A DNA stretch of 64,000 bases. Source: Rosistilla oblonga (GTDB taxonomy: Bacteria > Planctomycetota > Planctomycetia > Pirellulales > Pirellulaceae). This document shows positions 42,574-50,295 of this stretch, piece by piece (position 1 is the stretch's first letter; every line of letters begins with the position of its first letter). The stretch covers positions 2,232,001 through 2,296,000 of the forward strand of contig NZ_CP036292.1 in the NCBI RefSeq assembly GCF_007751715.1, given 5' to 3'. Both the position numbers and the translations under genes were made by a program. The notes under the pieces were generated by a model, which had not been told where the DNA came from, made no database searches, and saw only the letters and a program-made list of their open reading frames with translations.

Positions 42574-43590
42574 TTGGCTGCTCCACGCTCCGCACGTTTC
42601 CGCTGTTTTCTGCAGTTTGTCGTCGCTATCGGGCTGCTTTCCAGCGGCAGTTGGGCGGTCGCAGCCGATGCGGTTTGGTACCTTCCCCCAGCGGCCAGTT
42701 CGGTCGGCCAGACCGGTTGGTTGCCCCAACCGCTGCGAAAATTGAGCGGCACGATCGAGTCGTTCCAACAGGGGAAGTTGCAGATCGTCGTCGCCGATGC
42801 CTCGTCGGTCGAAGGGCTCGCCCGGCGGGAGCTGGACGACGACCGGATCGTTTGGATTCAGGTCGATTGGTCGGGAGAGGGAGCTGAGGTCCAACAAGCC
42901 TTCGAAGACTTCAACAACCGGCGGTTCGCAGCCTGTTTGAAACCGATGGGCGAATATGTCAAACGAGCCAAGCCGCGATGGCGGCAATTGATCGCTTACG
43001 GTTACCTGATGAATGCCGCCGCGGCTGTCGATAAGCATTCGGCGGCATTGGCGATCGCGGCGGGGTTCCACGCCGCGGCGCCGCCAGCTTGCTTTTACAG
43101 TCTGCTGCCGATCGCGTGGACTCGCCCGCCGATCAACGCTGCCCGCGATCAAGCGGCTGTGGCGGGGCTGCAGCACGCCGACCCTGCGGTTCGCGTGATC
43201 GCGGCCAGTTGGCTACTGACGGGAACAAATCGGCAGCGAGCCGATGCTGTCTTGTCGCGGGCCAGCAATGATCAGACTGATCCGCTGTTGGCGCGACTGG
43301 CCGATGCGATCCGCTGGCGAACCGCCGCCGGGCCGGAGATCGCTGCGTCGCTTGCGACTTGGGAGCGAAAGGTCGACCAATTGCCGATCGCGGTGCAGGC
43401 GGGGCCGATGGCCGCTATCGCCGATCGATTGCAAGCGAGCGGTCGCGGGGAGGAAGCGCTCGCGTGGTGGTTGAGCGTCGCCGAGCTGGGGAAACAGCCC
43501 GGCGAGCTGGCCGACGAAGCAGCTGCCAAGGCGCGGCAGCTGATGGAAACGATGGCCAAACAGGCCGCGGCGGATCAGTCCAACAAGTGA
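42574..43590 (+). CDS. Exported protein of unknown function
   Basis: A 338-aa protein with a signal peptide (about residues 1-30, CFLQFVVAIGLLSSGSWAVA). The mature part is Ala-rich and helical, with TPR-like stretches around DAVLSRASNDQTDPLLARLADAI written as consecutive helices, but I do not recognise a named family. The start is taken as TTG at 42574 because GGGAG lies 6 nt upstream and the signal peptide begins there; an upstream ATG frame would add 66 residues of poor quality. It is convergent with the DUF1015 gene, overlapping it by 16 bp at the end. Confidence 0.7.
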   Translation: MAAPRSARFRCFLQFVVAIGLLSSGSWAVAADAVWYLPPAASSVGQTGWLPQPLRKLSGTIESFQQGKLQIVVADASSVEGLARRELDDDRIVWIQVDWSGEGAEVQQAFEDFNNRRFAACLKPMGEYVKRAKPRWRQLIAYGYLMNAAAAVDKHSAALAIAAGFHAAAPPACFYSLLPIAWTRPPINAARDQAAVAGLQHADPAVRVIAASWLLTGTNRQRADAVLSRASNDQTDPLLARLADAIRWRTAAGPEIAASLATWERKVDQLPIAVQAGPMAAIADRLQASGRGEEALAWWLSVAELGKQPGELADEAAAKARQLMETMAKQAAADQSNK

Positions 43591-44804
43591 ACCAGCAGAC
43601 CGCTGCGCAGCTTTGGTTCGAACCAAGTGCTCTTGGGCGGCATGATCTCATCGGCGTCCGAAACGCCCATCAACTGCTCGATCGACGTCGGGAACATCGA
43701 AATCGCACAGGCCCAGGCGCCCGAATCGACTCGCGTTTCCAGCGCCTTGGTGCCGCGGATGCCGCCGACGAAATCGATTCGCGGATCGGTGCGGACGTCT
43801 TCGATTCCGAAGATCGGTTGCAGGACGCGTTTTTCCAGCAGCGCCACGTCGAGCGAGTCGATCGGATGGTTGTGATCGATCGAATCGGCCGGCAGGGTCA
43901 AACGGTACCACGATCCGCCCAGGTAGAAGCAGAACGAACCAGCGGTTGGCGGCACGGGATCGGTGATCGGTTCAAACGTGCCCAACTGACCCAGTTTCTC
44001 GCGGATCTGTTCGACCGATTGGCCGTTGAGGTCTTTGAGGACGCGGTTGTAGGACAAGATGTTCAATTGGCTGGCGGGGAACAGAACCGTCAGGAACCAA
44101 TTGTATTCTTCGTCGCCGGTGTGGTTGGGGTTGTTGTCGCGGCGTTCGGCTCCGGCTCGCCAAGCACTAGCGGCGCGGTGATGTCCGTCGGCGACATAGA
44201 ACTTAGGAACGGCGGACAATGCGGAAACGTAATCCCCCGCGTTGTCGATCTTCCAGACCGTGTGTTGGACTCCATCGGCCGCGGTGAAGTCATACAGCGG
44301 CGCTTCGGTGATCGCGGTTTCGACCATCGCGTTGGTCTTGCTGTCGTCGCGGTAGGTCAAGAAGACGGGGCCGGTGTGAGCACCCAAGGTGAGGACGTGG
44401 CGCGTGCGGTCGTCCTCTTTCGCTTTGCGTGTTTTTTCGTGCTTTAAGATCAGGTTATTTTCGTAATCTTCGACGTGGCAGCAGCAGACGACGCCGACTT
44501 GGCTGTTGCCATTCATGACCTGGCGGTACAGGAAGATCGCGTCGCCGTCGTCTTGTTGCAGGACGTTATCGCGGAGAAAACGCTGCAGGTTGTCGGACGC
44601 TTTGGCGTAGATCGCGTCGTCGTAGGGATTCGTATCGGCCGGCAGATCGATGTCGGGACGAACGATGTGCAGGAACGAATCGGGATTTCCAGCGGCCAAT
44701 TCAACCGCTTCGTCGCGGTCGCACACGTCGTAGGGGACCGAGGCGACTTTAGCTGCGTTGTCGGCTTGGGGACGCAACGCGCGGAAGGCTTTAATTCGTG
44801 GCAT
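43575..44804 (-). CDS. DUF1015 family protein
   Basis: A 409-aa cytosolic protein with the DUF1015 hallmarks: FRALRPQ at the start, ASVPYDVCDRDEA, PDSFLHIVRP, the central FYVADGHHRAASAW, TVLFPASQLNILSYNRVLKDL, and MPPKSTWFEPKLRSGL at the C-terminus. The GHHR motif recalls the ParB/Srx fold nucleotide-binding site, and a serine-kinase activity has been suggested for relatives, but the reaction of this family is not settled. Full length. The 3' end overlaps the convergent exported-protein gene by 16 bp. Confidence 0.9.
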   Translation of the reverse strand: MPRIKAFRALRPQADNAAKVASVPYDVCDRDEAVELAAGNPDSFLHIVRPDIDLPADTNPYDDAIYAKASDNLQRFLRDNVLQQDDGDAIFLYRQVMNGNSQVGVVCCCHVEDYENNLILKHEKTRKAKEDDRTRHVLTLGAHTGPVFLTYRDDSKTNAMVETAITEAPLYDFTAADGVQHTVWKIDNAGDYVSALSAVPKFYVADGHHRAASAWRAGAERRDNNPNHTGDEEYNWFLTVLFPASQLNILSYNRVLKDLNGQSVEQIREKLGQLGTFEPITDPVPPTAGSFCFYLGGSWYRLTLPADSIDHNHPIDSLDVALLEKRVLQPIFGIEDVRTDPRIDFVGGIRGTKALETRVDSGAWACAISMFPTSIEQLMGVSDADEIMPPKSTWFEPKLRSGLLVHLLD

Positions 44805-45157
44805 CGTGTTGGACTTCTTTAATAGGAAGATTCAGTCGGTGATGGGCGGATTCCATTGCCCGACGCGGCGGCGGCTGTTTGAAAGGAGCCGGCCTGGGGC
44901 AATCCGAATACGCACCAAGGGGGCGTCGCGGGATTGCCCGGCGTTTGTCGGACGCTCGGAAAAGGCGAAGCCTAGCCGACTTTCCGCAGCGAACAAAGCC
45001 CCGGCGATATCAAACCGCGGTGCAGAAAGGATAGGGAAATGGTCAAGTTGTGCGGGTTGTCCAGCCGATAACGATTCTAACGCGTAATTTGTACGAGCCA
45101 AGACTTGGGCGGGATCCGCATTGGTGACTGCCGGCAAAATTTCCTAGAGATTCAACG
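44805..45157. other. 353-bp divergent intergenic region
   Basis: Lies between the DUF1015 gene (minus) and the small lipoprotein gene (plus). Promoters for both are expected. An open frame crosses it on the minus strand without a start signal and with unlikely composition. No structured element was recognised. Confidence 0.45.
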
Positions 45158-45394
45158 ATGCCTCGAAAGAACACATCCCACTTGCTCGAACTGGTTGGTT
45201 GCCTGTCGCTGGCGGCCACGATCTTGGTCGGTTCGACTGGCTGCCAAGTTAGTGTTGCCGGGCAAACGCTGCCAAGTCCCTACTATCTGGACGACGATGT
45301 TCAGTATTTCCCAGCGGGACCTGAGTTCAAGCTGCCACGCGAAGCTGCGGCGTTGCGAGCCGCTCGAGCCGAAGAAAAGCTCAAAGGCAATTAA
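45158..45394 (+). CDS. Small planctomycete-type lipoprotein
   Basis: A 78-aa exported protein with lipobox VGSTGC (Cys29), followed by GQTLPSPYYLDDDVQYFPAG and a charged C-terminal helix (PREAAALRAARAEEKL). I recall the GQTLPSPYYLDDD segment as highly conserved in planctomycetes and nowhere else, so this is probably a lineage-specific envelope protein, but I cannot check that here. Its function is unknown. The ATG at 45158 gives the complete signal peptide. It is isolated from an operon; the two TadE-like genes downstream are on the opposite strand. Confidence 0.82.
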   Translation: MPRKNTSHLLELVGCLSLAATILVGSTGCQVSVAGQTLPSPYYLDDDVQYFPAGPEFKLPREAAALRAARAEEKLKGN

Positions 45395-45514
45395 GCTGCG
45401 AAAGCCGATCGTGCGGCTGGGATTTCAAACATCGCGCTCGCTTGGGACGCTATCGGTCCGGCGAGTGTAGGTTGAGATCCGGTTGTTCGCACGGCGATTT
45501 GCACTGCGGCCGAA

Positions 45515-45985
45515 TCAGCCGCCGTCGAAGAAGAAGTCGTAACGTTCGGCTTTGACGTTCGACGTCGCCACGCACTTGTGGTCGGGGATAAACAGCGGCG
45601 CGAAAAACGCGTTCTTGTTGTATTTGACTTCGACCTTCACGACGATCTTCTCTGTCGTCGAAGTAAGTGGTGCGCCATCGTTGACCGTCACGGTCACGCC
45701 TTTGGCTCCAATCGCATCGAGCAGATTCTCTGCCGTATCGATGGCATCTTGCGCCGTCGCTCCCGAAACCATCGCGGCTCGAGCACCATAATAAGCGCTG
45801 TTCTGCGCGGTGTTGCGAATCAGGTTCAGTCGCGAGAACTCGACACAGGTGAAGATCACCAGAAACAGCGTGTTGGCGACGACTGCAAATTCGACAACTG
45901 CCGCGCCGCGACGATCCTGCCCACGGCGTTTGCCGCGGCGTCGTCGAGGACGATCGGTCGTGTTGGCGATTTGTGATCGGTTCAT
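45515..45985 (-). CDS. TadE/TadG-like pilus assembly protein
   Basis: A 156-aa protein. A basic N-terminal 25 residues precede GAAVVEFAVVANTLFLVIFTCVEFSRL, the TadE-type single membrane helix with its conserved glutamates. The remainder is a periplasmic beta-rich domain (KVEVKYNKNAFFAPLF). TadE and TadF are minor pilins of the tight-adherence system. It lies 58 bp downstream of a second TadE-like gene on the same strand, so the two form a unit. No TadA, TadZ or Flp gene is in the window. Confidence 0.85.
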   Translation of the reverse strand: MNRSQIANTTDRPRRRRGKRRGQDRRGAAVVEFAVVANTLFLVIFTCVEFSRLNLIRNTAQNSAYYGARAAMVSGATAQDAIDTAENLLDAIGAKGVTVTVNDGAPLTSTTEKIVVKVEVKYNKNAFFAPLFIPDHKCVATSNVKAERYDFFFDGG

Positions 45986-46042
45986 TAAATGGTGGGCCTG
46001 TTCAAAATTGCGGTGGGATCGAACGATTCGCTCGAATCCGCA

Positions 46043-46486
46043 TCAGTCGATGTTCTCGTACTCTTTCCGCATCCAGACGAACGACTGGATATTCCCGCTG
46101 GTAAACAGCTTTGCCGGCGAGAGGACGTTTCCGCTGGCGGGAACTTGGACCAGGATTCGGCAATGTTCCAGCGTCTCGGCGGAATTGAAGCCGCCGTTGG
46201 TTGGACTGTCGGTGCGTTGGATCTGCACGACGTTGCCGTCGTTGTAGGTAATTCCCCGTTCGTCCAAGATCTCCTTCACTCGCGCTGTCGCTTGAGCGTT
46301 GGTGCCGCCGCGAGCGACTCCGACACGAGCCCCTTCGTAAGCCGCGATCGACAGCGATTCTTTTAAAAACATCACCGAGCAAACGTCGATCGTCGCCACG
46401 GTCAGGGCGATCAAAACCGGTAGACAGATCGCCATCTCGACGACAGCGGCTCCGGTGCGTTGTGACTTTCTATTGCTTCTGTACAC
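46043..46486 (-). CDS. TadE-like minor pilin protein
   Basis: A 147-aa protein with the TadE motif RTGAAVVEMAICLPVLIALTVATIDVC near the N-terminus and a periplasmic tail. SLSIAAYEGARVGVARGG after the helix is typical. It begins at a GTG (46486) and precedes the other TadE-like gene. Proteins of this kind are usually processed by a prepilin peptidase at a Glu-rich helix. Partner genes of the Tad system must be elsewhere. Confidence 0.84.
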   Translation of the reverse strand: MYRSNRKSQRTGAAVVEMAICLPVLIALTVATIDVCSVMFLKESLSIAAYEGARVGVARGGTNAQATARVKEILDERGITYNDGNVVQIQRTDSPTNGGFNSAETLEHCRILVQVPASGNVLSPAKLFTSGNIQSFVWMRKEYENID

Positions 46487-46822
46487 GGTGCGATTCCAGT
46501 GAATCGGTGAACGAATGGATCTTGGATGCCATCGGGAAAAGAGTCTCTCCCTTATTGGGAACCATAGTTTCGAATTTAAAGAGAGCGGTTAGGTATTACG
46601 CAAACTTCGGCTCGGTGTTGTCGCTGGCGGTTCGTTCTGTAACGAATTTAACGCCGCGGTCGAGCGGTACTGCCGCATTGATGTCACCCGCGTGGGGGTG
46701 TTGGTGTAGTTTGTTTGTGCGTCTTTTTTCGCATTTACTCCCATTATTCGATTGCATCGACGTGAACTAAAGCCCCATAATCACGGCTTAATGGTGTTCT
46801 TTGTAAACAAAAGGGGAGAGAG
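46487..46822. other. 336-bp divergent intergenic region
   Basis: Separates the TadE-like unit (minus) from the membrane protein gene (plus). A strong ribosome-binding run GGGGAGAGAG directly precedes the ATG at 46823. Apart from that, no regulator site, hairpin with T-tract or gene was recognised. Confidence 0.5.
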
Positions 46823-47425
46823 ATGGCACTCGAATCGGCAGCAACTACCACCACAGCGAAGCCTTCGCGGACGCGAAGCTATCTGCTGTTTGGCATCTTG
46901 GGGTTGATGATCATTGCGTTGGCTTACGATTACAAAGTCGCTCGCCCTAACGTTGAACAGGCGTATGAGGATCTGGTCGCCTTCAATATGCAGGTCAACG
47001 CCGACCCATCGGACATGGTGACACCCGAGATGGTTGCGGAGATGTTGGGCAAAACACCAACGCGAACCTTTAAAGACATGTCCGATTTCGTCGAGGTCTA
47101 CAGCTGGCGTGGCGGTCTGTTTTTCAAATCCCACGATTTGTATGTCGCCTATCGCGTCACCCCGCTCGGAACGCTGATGGCTCGGACCTCGAAGTTCAAC
47201 TACGACGCTCATCGAGAGGTCTACGAAGAGGTCTACGCCAGAATGGGGGTGGAGTTACCGTATGTCGAGGCAGAGGATGGGCGATACGAATCTCCCGTCC
47301 CGTCTTCGATGGCTGCCATGCCAATGGATCCGCAACTGGCTGTCGATAGCGGGGATGCATCGGTCATCGCCGTCGTCCAGGATGCGGAAAGCATCCCCAC
47401 GGTCGAGCTTGCACTGCAAGAATAG
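46823..47425 (+). CDS. Single-span membrane protein of unknown function
   Basis: A 200-aa protein. After a Thr/Ala-rich N-terminus there is one membrane helix (about residues 20-37, LLFGILGLMIIALAYDY) and an extracytoplasmic domain with VEVYSWRGGLFFKSHDLYV and VTPLGTLMARTSKFNYDA. I do not recognise a family. The ATG at 46823 has GGGGAGAGAG immediately before it, one of the strongest sites in the window. The C-terminal 50 residues look disordered. Neighbours give no hint: TadE-like genes upstream on the other strand, a symporter unit downstream. Confidence 0.7.
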   Translation: MALESAATTTTAKPSRTRSYLLFGILGLMIIALAYDYKVARPNVEQAYEDLVAFNMQVNADPSDMVTPEMVAEMLGKTPTRTFKDMSDFVEVYSWRGGLFFKSHDLYVAYRVTPLGTLMARTSKFNYDAHREVYEEVYARMGVELPYVEAEDGRYESPVPSSMAAMPMDPQLAVDSGDASVIAVVQDAESIPTVELALQE

Positions 47426-47778
47426 GCTTTTTAGGAAAGCCACCTTCTCCCAAAAAGAGCGGCTCATTTGGCCAACTTGGCAATTATAGGATTGCCAAAG
47501 CGGTAGCCGAGCGGTTGAATGGTGTCTGGTTGCTAGCAACGCGATGGAAACATCGCCGTTGCGTGTAGCCAACCCACCATTGGATCGAATCTCGTCTGAC
47601 GCAACGCACGCTCTTTCTGACCAAAGGGACGTTCCGTTTTAGGGGCCGTCGCTTTTCTCTCCGCGAGCTCAAGGTGCCGGGACGATCGATTCGATCTGCC
47701 CACCTTTGCGTCGTCGCCTGTCCTTCCCCCCAGCCTCGCGACACGCTCACCCTTCCTTCGACTGCAATTGAGGTGAAC
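47426..47778. other. 353-bp intergenic region with hairpin 47477-47498
   Basis: A short hairpin GGCTTT/AAAGCC overlaps the end of the previous gene (47425-47441) and may be its terminator. A perfect 8-bp stem, TTGGCAAT (47477-47484) with ATTGCCAA (47491-47498), follows. The segment GTAGCCGAGCGGTTGAATGG near 47503 resembles a tRNA D-arm by chance (see rejected). No gene is supported. Confidence 0.45.
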
Positions 47779-48147
47779 GTGAATTCTAGTGAGCGATCTG
47801 CAGATAGCCCCGATACCCCGATCGAATACGACACTTCGTATTTGAACTCGTTGCGAGAGTTGAAATTTGTCGGCGCGATCGGGACTTTGGCATTGGCTTG
47901 GACGCTGATCTACGGCGGCTTAAAAGGTTATTCGAGCGCTCCCGATGCGATGGATGTCATCTTAGGGATGCCATCGTGGGTGTTCTGGGGGATCGCGGTT
48001 CCCTGGTGCGTCACCTCGCTGGCGACGCTCTTCTTCGCTCTGTTTATCCTCCGCGAGGACGATGACGATCTGCTGGAACAGGAAGCACAAGCTCAAGCCG
48101 AAGCCCAAGCACAAGCCGAAGCGGCTAGCAAGGAGGACGTATCGTGA
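47779..48147 (+). CDS. Small two-helix membrane subunit upstream of a symporter (YhdT/DUF997-like)
   Basis: A 122-aa protein. After an acidic N-terminus (IEYDTSYLNSLRELK) come two membrane helices (about residues 30-50 and 65-90) with GMPSWVFWGIAVPW between or within them, and an Ala/Gln/Glu-rich tail. Small subunits of this kind pair with PanF-type sodium:solute symporters (YhdT with PanF). The gene overlaps the symporter start by 4 bp (GTGA). The start is uncertain between GTG codons at 47773 and 47779; GAGGTG lies just upstream. Confidence 0.75.
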   Translation: MNSSERSADSPDTPIEYDTSYLNSLRELKFVGAIGTLALAWTLIYGGLKGYSSAPDAMDVILGMPSWVFWGIAVPWCVTSLATLFFALFILREDDDDLLEQEAQAQAEAQAQAEAASKEDVS

Positions 48148-50126
48148 ACCTCGACTCTTTTAATCTCCTGGCGGTGACCGAAGCTGGCACGCCGATCGCC
48201 GCTCTGGTCACCTTCATTCTCTATTCGGTCGCCGTGGTCCTGTTGGCGGTTGCCAGCCAGGTCGTGTTGCAAAAGCGATCGTTCCTGCAAGAGTATTTTC
48301 TCGGCAGCCGCAATCTCGGTTGGATCGCGTTCACGCTAACCTTCGCCGCCACCAGCGCTTCGGCCGGTTCCTTCGGCGGCTTTCCGGCCAAGGTCTACAA
48401 CCACGGTTGGGTGCTGGGGCTGTGGATCGCCGGCTACATGGCGGTCCCGTTGGTCTCGCTGGGGCTGTTGGGGAAACGACTGAACCGGATCTCCAAGGAA
48501 ACCGGTTCGATCACGATGCCCGAAATGATCGGTTTGCGTTTCCCCGGCCACGCCGTCCGCGGTCTGGCGACTGGGATGATCGTGGTGCTGATGAGCATCT
48601 ATCTGGTGCCGCAGTTTAAGATGGCCGGCGTGATTCTGCAGTCGTTGCTGCACGATTTCGTCTTCTGGCAAACCGCTGCCGGGTACATGCAGCAACTGAC
48701 GGCCGACATCCCGATTTTGCAAGCCGATGATCCGGGCTACCTGTTGGGATTGTTCGTCTTTTCGTCGATGGTGATCGTCTACACATCGTTGGGCGGTTTC
48801 CGCGCTGTCGTCTGGACCGATGTGCTGCAAGGGATCGTGATGCTGTTCGGCGTCCTAGGCCTGTTGGTCCTGGTCCTTTCGCAAGTCGGCGGACTGACGA
48901 AAGCGACACAAACGTTGGCTAAGATGCAGCCGCCCAACTTGGGAATGGTCGAATTTTCGACCGATGGGTCGATCGATCAACCGACGCGAGTCGCGATGGA
49001 TACGTGGTTCGAAGTCGGCCCGGATCGCTTGTTCCGCACCAACGCGGCGGCTTACATCGATCCCGAAACCGGACGCTCTGCCCCGATCAAGACGGTCGAG
49101 ATCATGGGGGAAGAGGAGAAGCAGCGGATCCGCCGCGATCTGCTATCGGGAGCGGCTCCCGCATTGCCACCTGGGCTGACCGTCGAACTCGACGAATTTC
49201 ATCCCTATGCCTATGGAGCTGGAAAGGAAGGCGTCTACACGACCGCCCCGGGACCAAGCGCCCGTTCGGAAGTCGGTTTCCTGCCGCTGTCGCTCGCCTT
49301 TTCGTTTTTCCTGTTCTGGTCGATCGGCGGATCGGGGCAACCGAGCAATATGATTCGGCAGATGAGTTTCGATCGGGTGCGAACGCTGAAGCGATCGATG
49401 ATCTTCCTGACCTTCTATTTCGGTGCGATCTATTTCCCGTTGGTGGTGATCTTTGTCTGCGGCCGCGTTTTGGTCCCCGGCTTGGATCAAGATCCCGACC
49501 GGATCATGGCGGCTCTTTCGTTGACCGCCGCGACCGCCGCGGACGTTCCTTGGCTGGCGGGCCTGCTGATCGCAGCGCCGTTTGCCGCGGCGATGTCGAC
49601 GGTCGACAGCTTCATGTTGATGATCTCTTCGTCGCTGGTCCGCGATATCTACCAACCGATGGTCAAGGGCGACGTTTCGGATCGGACGGTCAAGATGCTC
49701 AGCTACGGCTGCACGTTTTCGGTTGGCACGATCGTGATGTTGGTTGCGATCAGCCCTCCCAAATTCCTGCAGGACCTTGTCGTCTTCACCTCCGGCGGCC
49801 TTTCGTCGTCGTTTTTGGTCCCCGTCTTTTTGGGCGTCTATTGGACCCGTTACAACTCGATCGGCGCCGTCTGCGGGATGCTGACCGGGTTCTTCACGTT
49901 CCTGTCGATGTACGGGATCGGGTATCTGATGTACGGCAGTTTGCGTGCCTACGAACCGCTTTCGTTTGACCCGATGATCGTCGGTGTGTTGGGATCGGGG
50001 ATCGGCAGTCTGATCGGTTGCCTTTCGTCGCCGCCGCCACCGCGAAACATCGTGCATATGTTTTTCGGAGCGAAGTCGCCGGGCTCGCCAGCAAAGGGTG
50101 ACGCGGCCGCAAGCGAAACGGTTTGA
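48144..50126 (+). CDS. Sodium:solute symporter (SSS family, PanF-like) with long insert
   Basis: A 660-aa membrane protein with about 13 predicted helices. LGSRNLGWIAFTLTFAATSASAGSF near residue 52 and PEMIGLRFPG match SSS symporters, and WLAGLLIAAPFAAAMSTVDSFM near residue 470 covers the sodium site. It is about 170 residues longer than PanF: residues about 252-372 form a hydrophilic segment (with EFSTDGSIDQP and VELDEFHPYAYGAGKE) between membrane helices. Substrate not known; pantothenate or a carboxylate is possible by analogy. The GTG at 48144 overlaps the stop of the small subunit gene and has AGGAGG upstream. Confidence 0.87.
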   Translation: MNLDSFNLLAVTEAGTPIAALVTFILYSVAVVLLAVASQVVLQKRSFLQEYFLGSRNLGWIAFTLTFAATSASAGSFGGFPAKVYNHGWVLGLWIAGYMAVPLVSLGLLGKRLNRISKETGSITMPEMIGLRFPGHAVRGLATGMIVVLMSIYLVPQFKMAGVILQSLLHDFVFWQTAAGYMQQLTADIPILQADDPGYLLGLFVFSSMVIVYTSLGGFRAVVWTDVLQGIVMLFGVLGLLVLVLSQVGGLTKATQTLAKMQPPNLGMVEFSTDGSIDQPTRVAMDTWFEVGPDRLFRTNAAAYIDPETGRSAPIKTVEIMGEEEKQRIRRDLLSGAAPALPPGLTVELDEFHPYAYGAGKEGVYTTAPGPSARSEVGFLPLSLAFSFFLFWSIGGSGQPSNMIRQMSFDRVRTLKRSMIFLTFYFGAIYFPLVVIFVCGRVLVPGLDQDPDRIMAALSLTAATAADVPWLAGLLIAAPFAAAMSTVDSFMLMISSSLVRDIYQPMVKGDVSDRTVKMLSYGCTFSVGTIVMLVAISPPKFLQDLVVFTSGGLSSSFLVPVFLGVYWTRYNSIGAVCGMLTGFFTFLSMYGIGYLMYGSLRAYEPLSFDPMIVGVLGSGIGSLIGCLSSPPPPRNIVHMFFGAKSPGSPAKGDAAASETV

Positions 50127-50147
50127 TCGGGGCATAAACGAAAAAAA

Positions 50148-50169
50148 GCCCGGCGCGATTGCGCCGGGC
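50148..50169 (-). terminator. Intrinsic terminator for the TolC-like gene
   Basis: GCCCGGCGC (50148-50156) pairs perfectly with GCGCCGGGC (50161-50169) around GATT. The A7 run before it on the plus strand becomes a T7 run after it when read leftwards, which fits termination of the minus-strand outer-membrane protein gene ending at 50296. It also lies 21 bp past the convergent symporter gene, for which it would lack a T-tract. Confidence 0.82.
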
Positions 50170-50295
50170 TCCACAGATCAAGACCTGTGGTCTCCACCCC
50201 CATGGAAATTGTTGTGTCGCCTGCGGGTTTGCTGATCGGACGCGAATCTTCGATTCAGCGTGCGATCGGTTCCGCGATCCAGGCGACTGGTGCGA

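Noticed and set aside
47496-47600. tRNA-like stretch with a D-arm resembling serine/leucine tRNAs (GCCGAGCGGTTGAATGGT)
   Set aside because: No acceptor stem, no 5-bp anticodon stem and no properly placed T-arm; the anticodon area is a GTTGCTAGCAAC palindrome. Only the D-arm resemblance remains.
49143-50174. 343-codon open frame antisense to the symporter gene, very rich in Arg, His and Gln
   Set aside because: Extreme composition and full overlap with a well-supported membrane protein gene.
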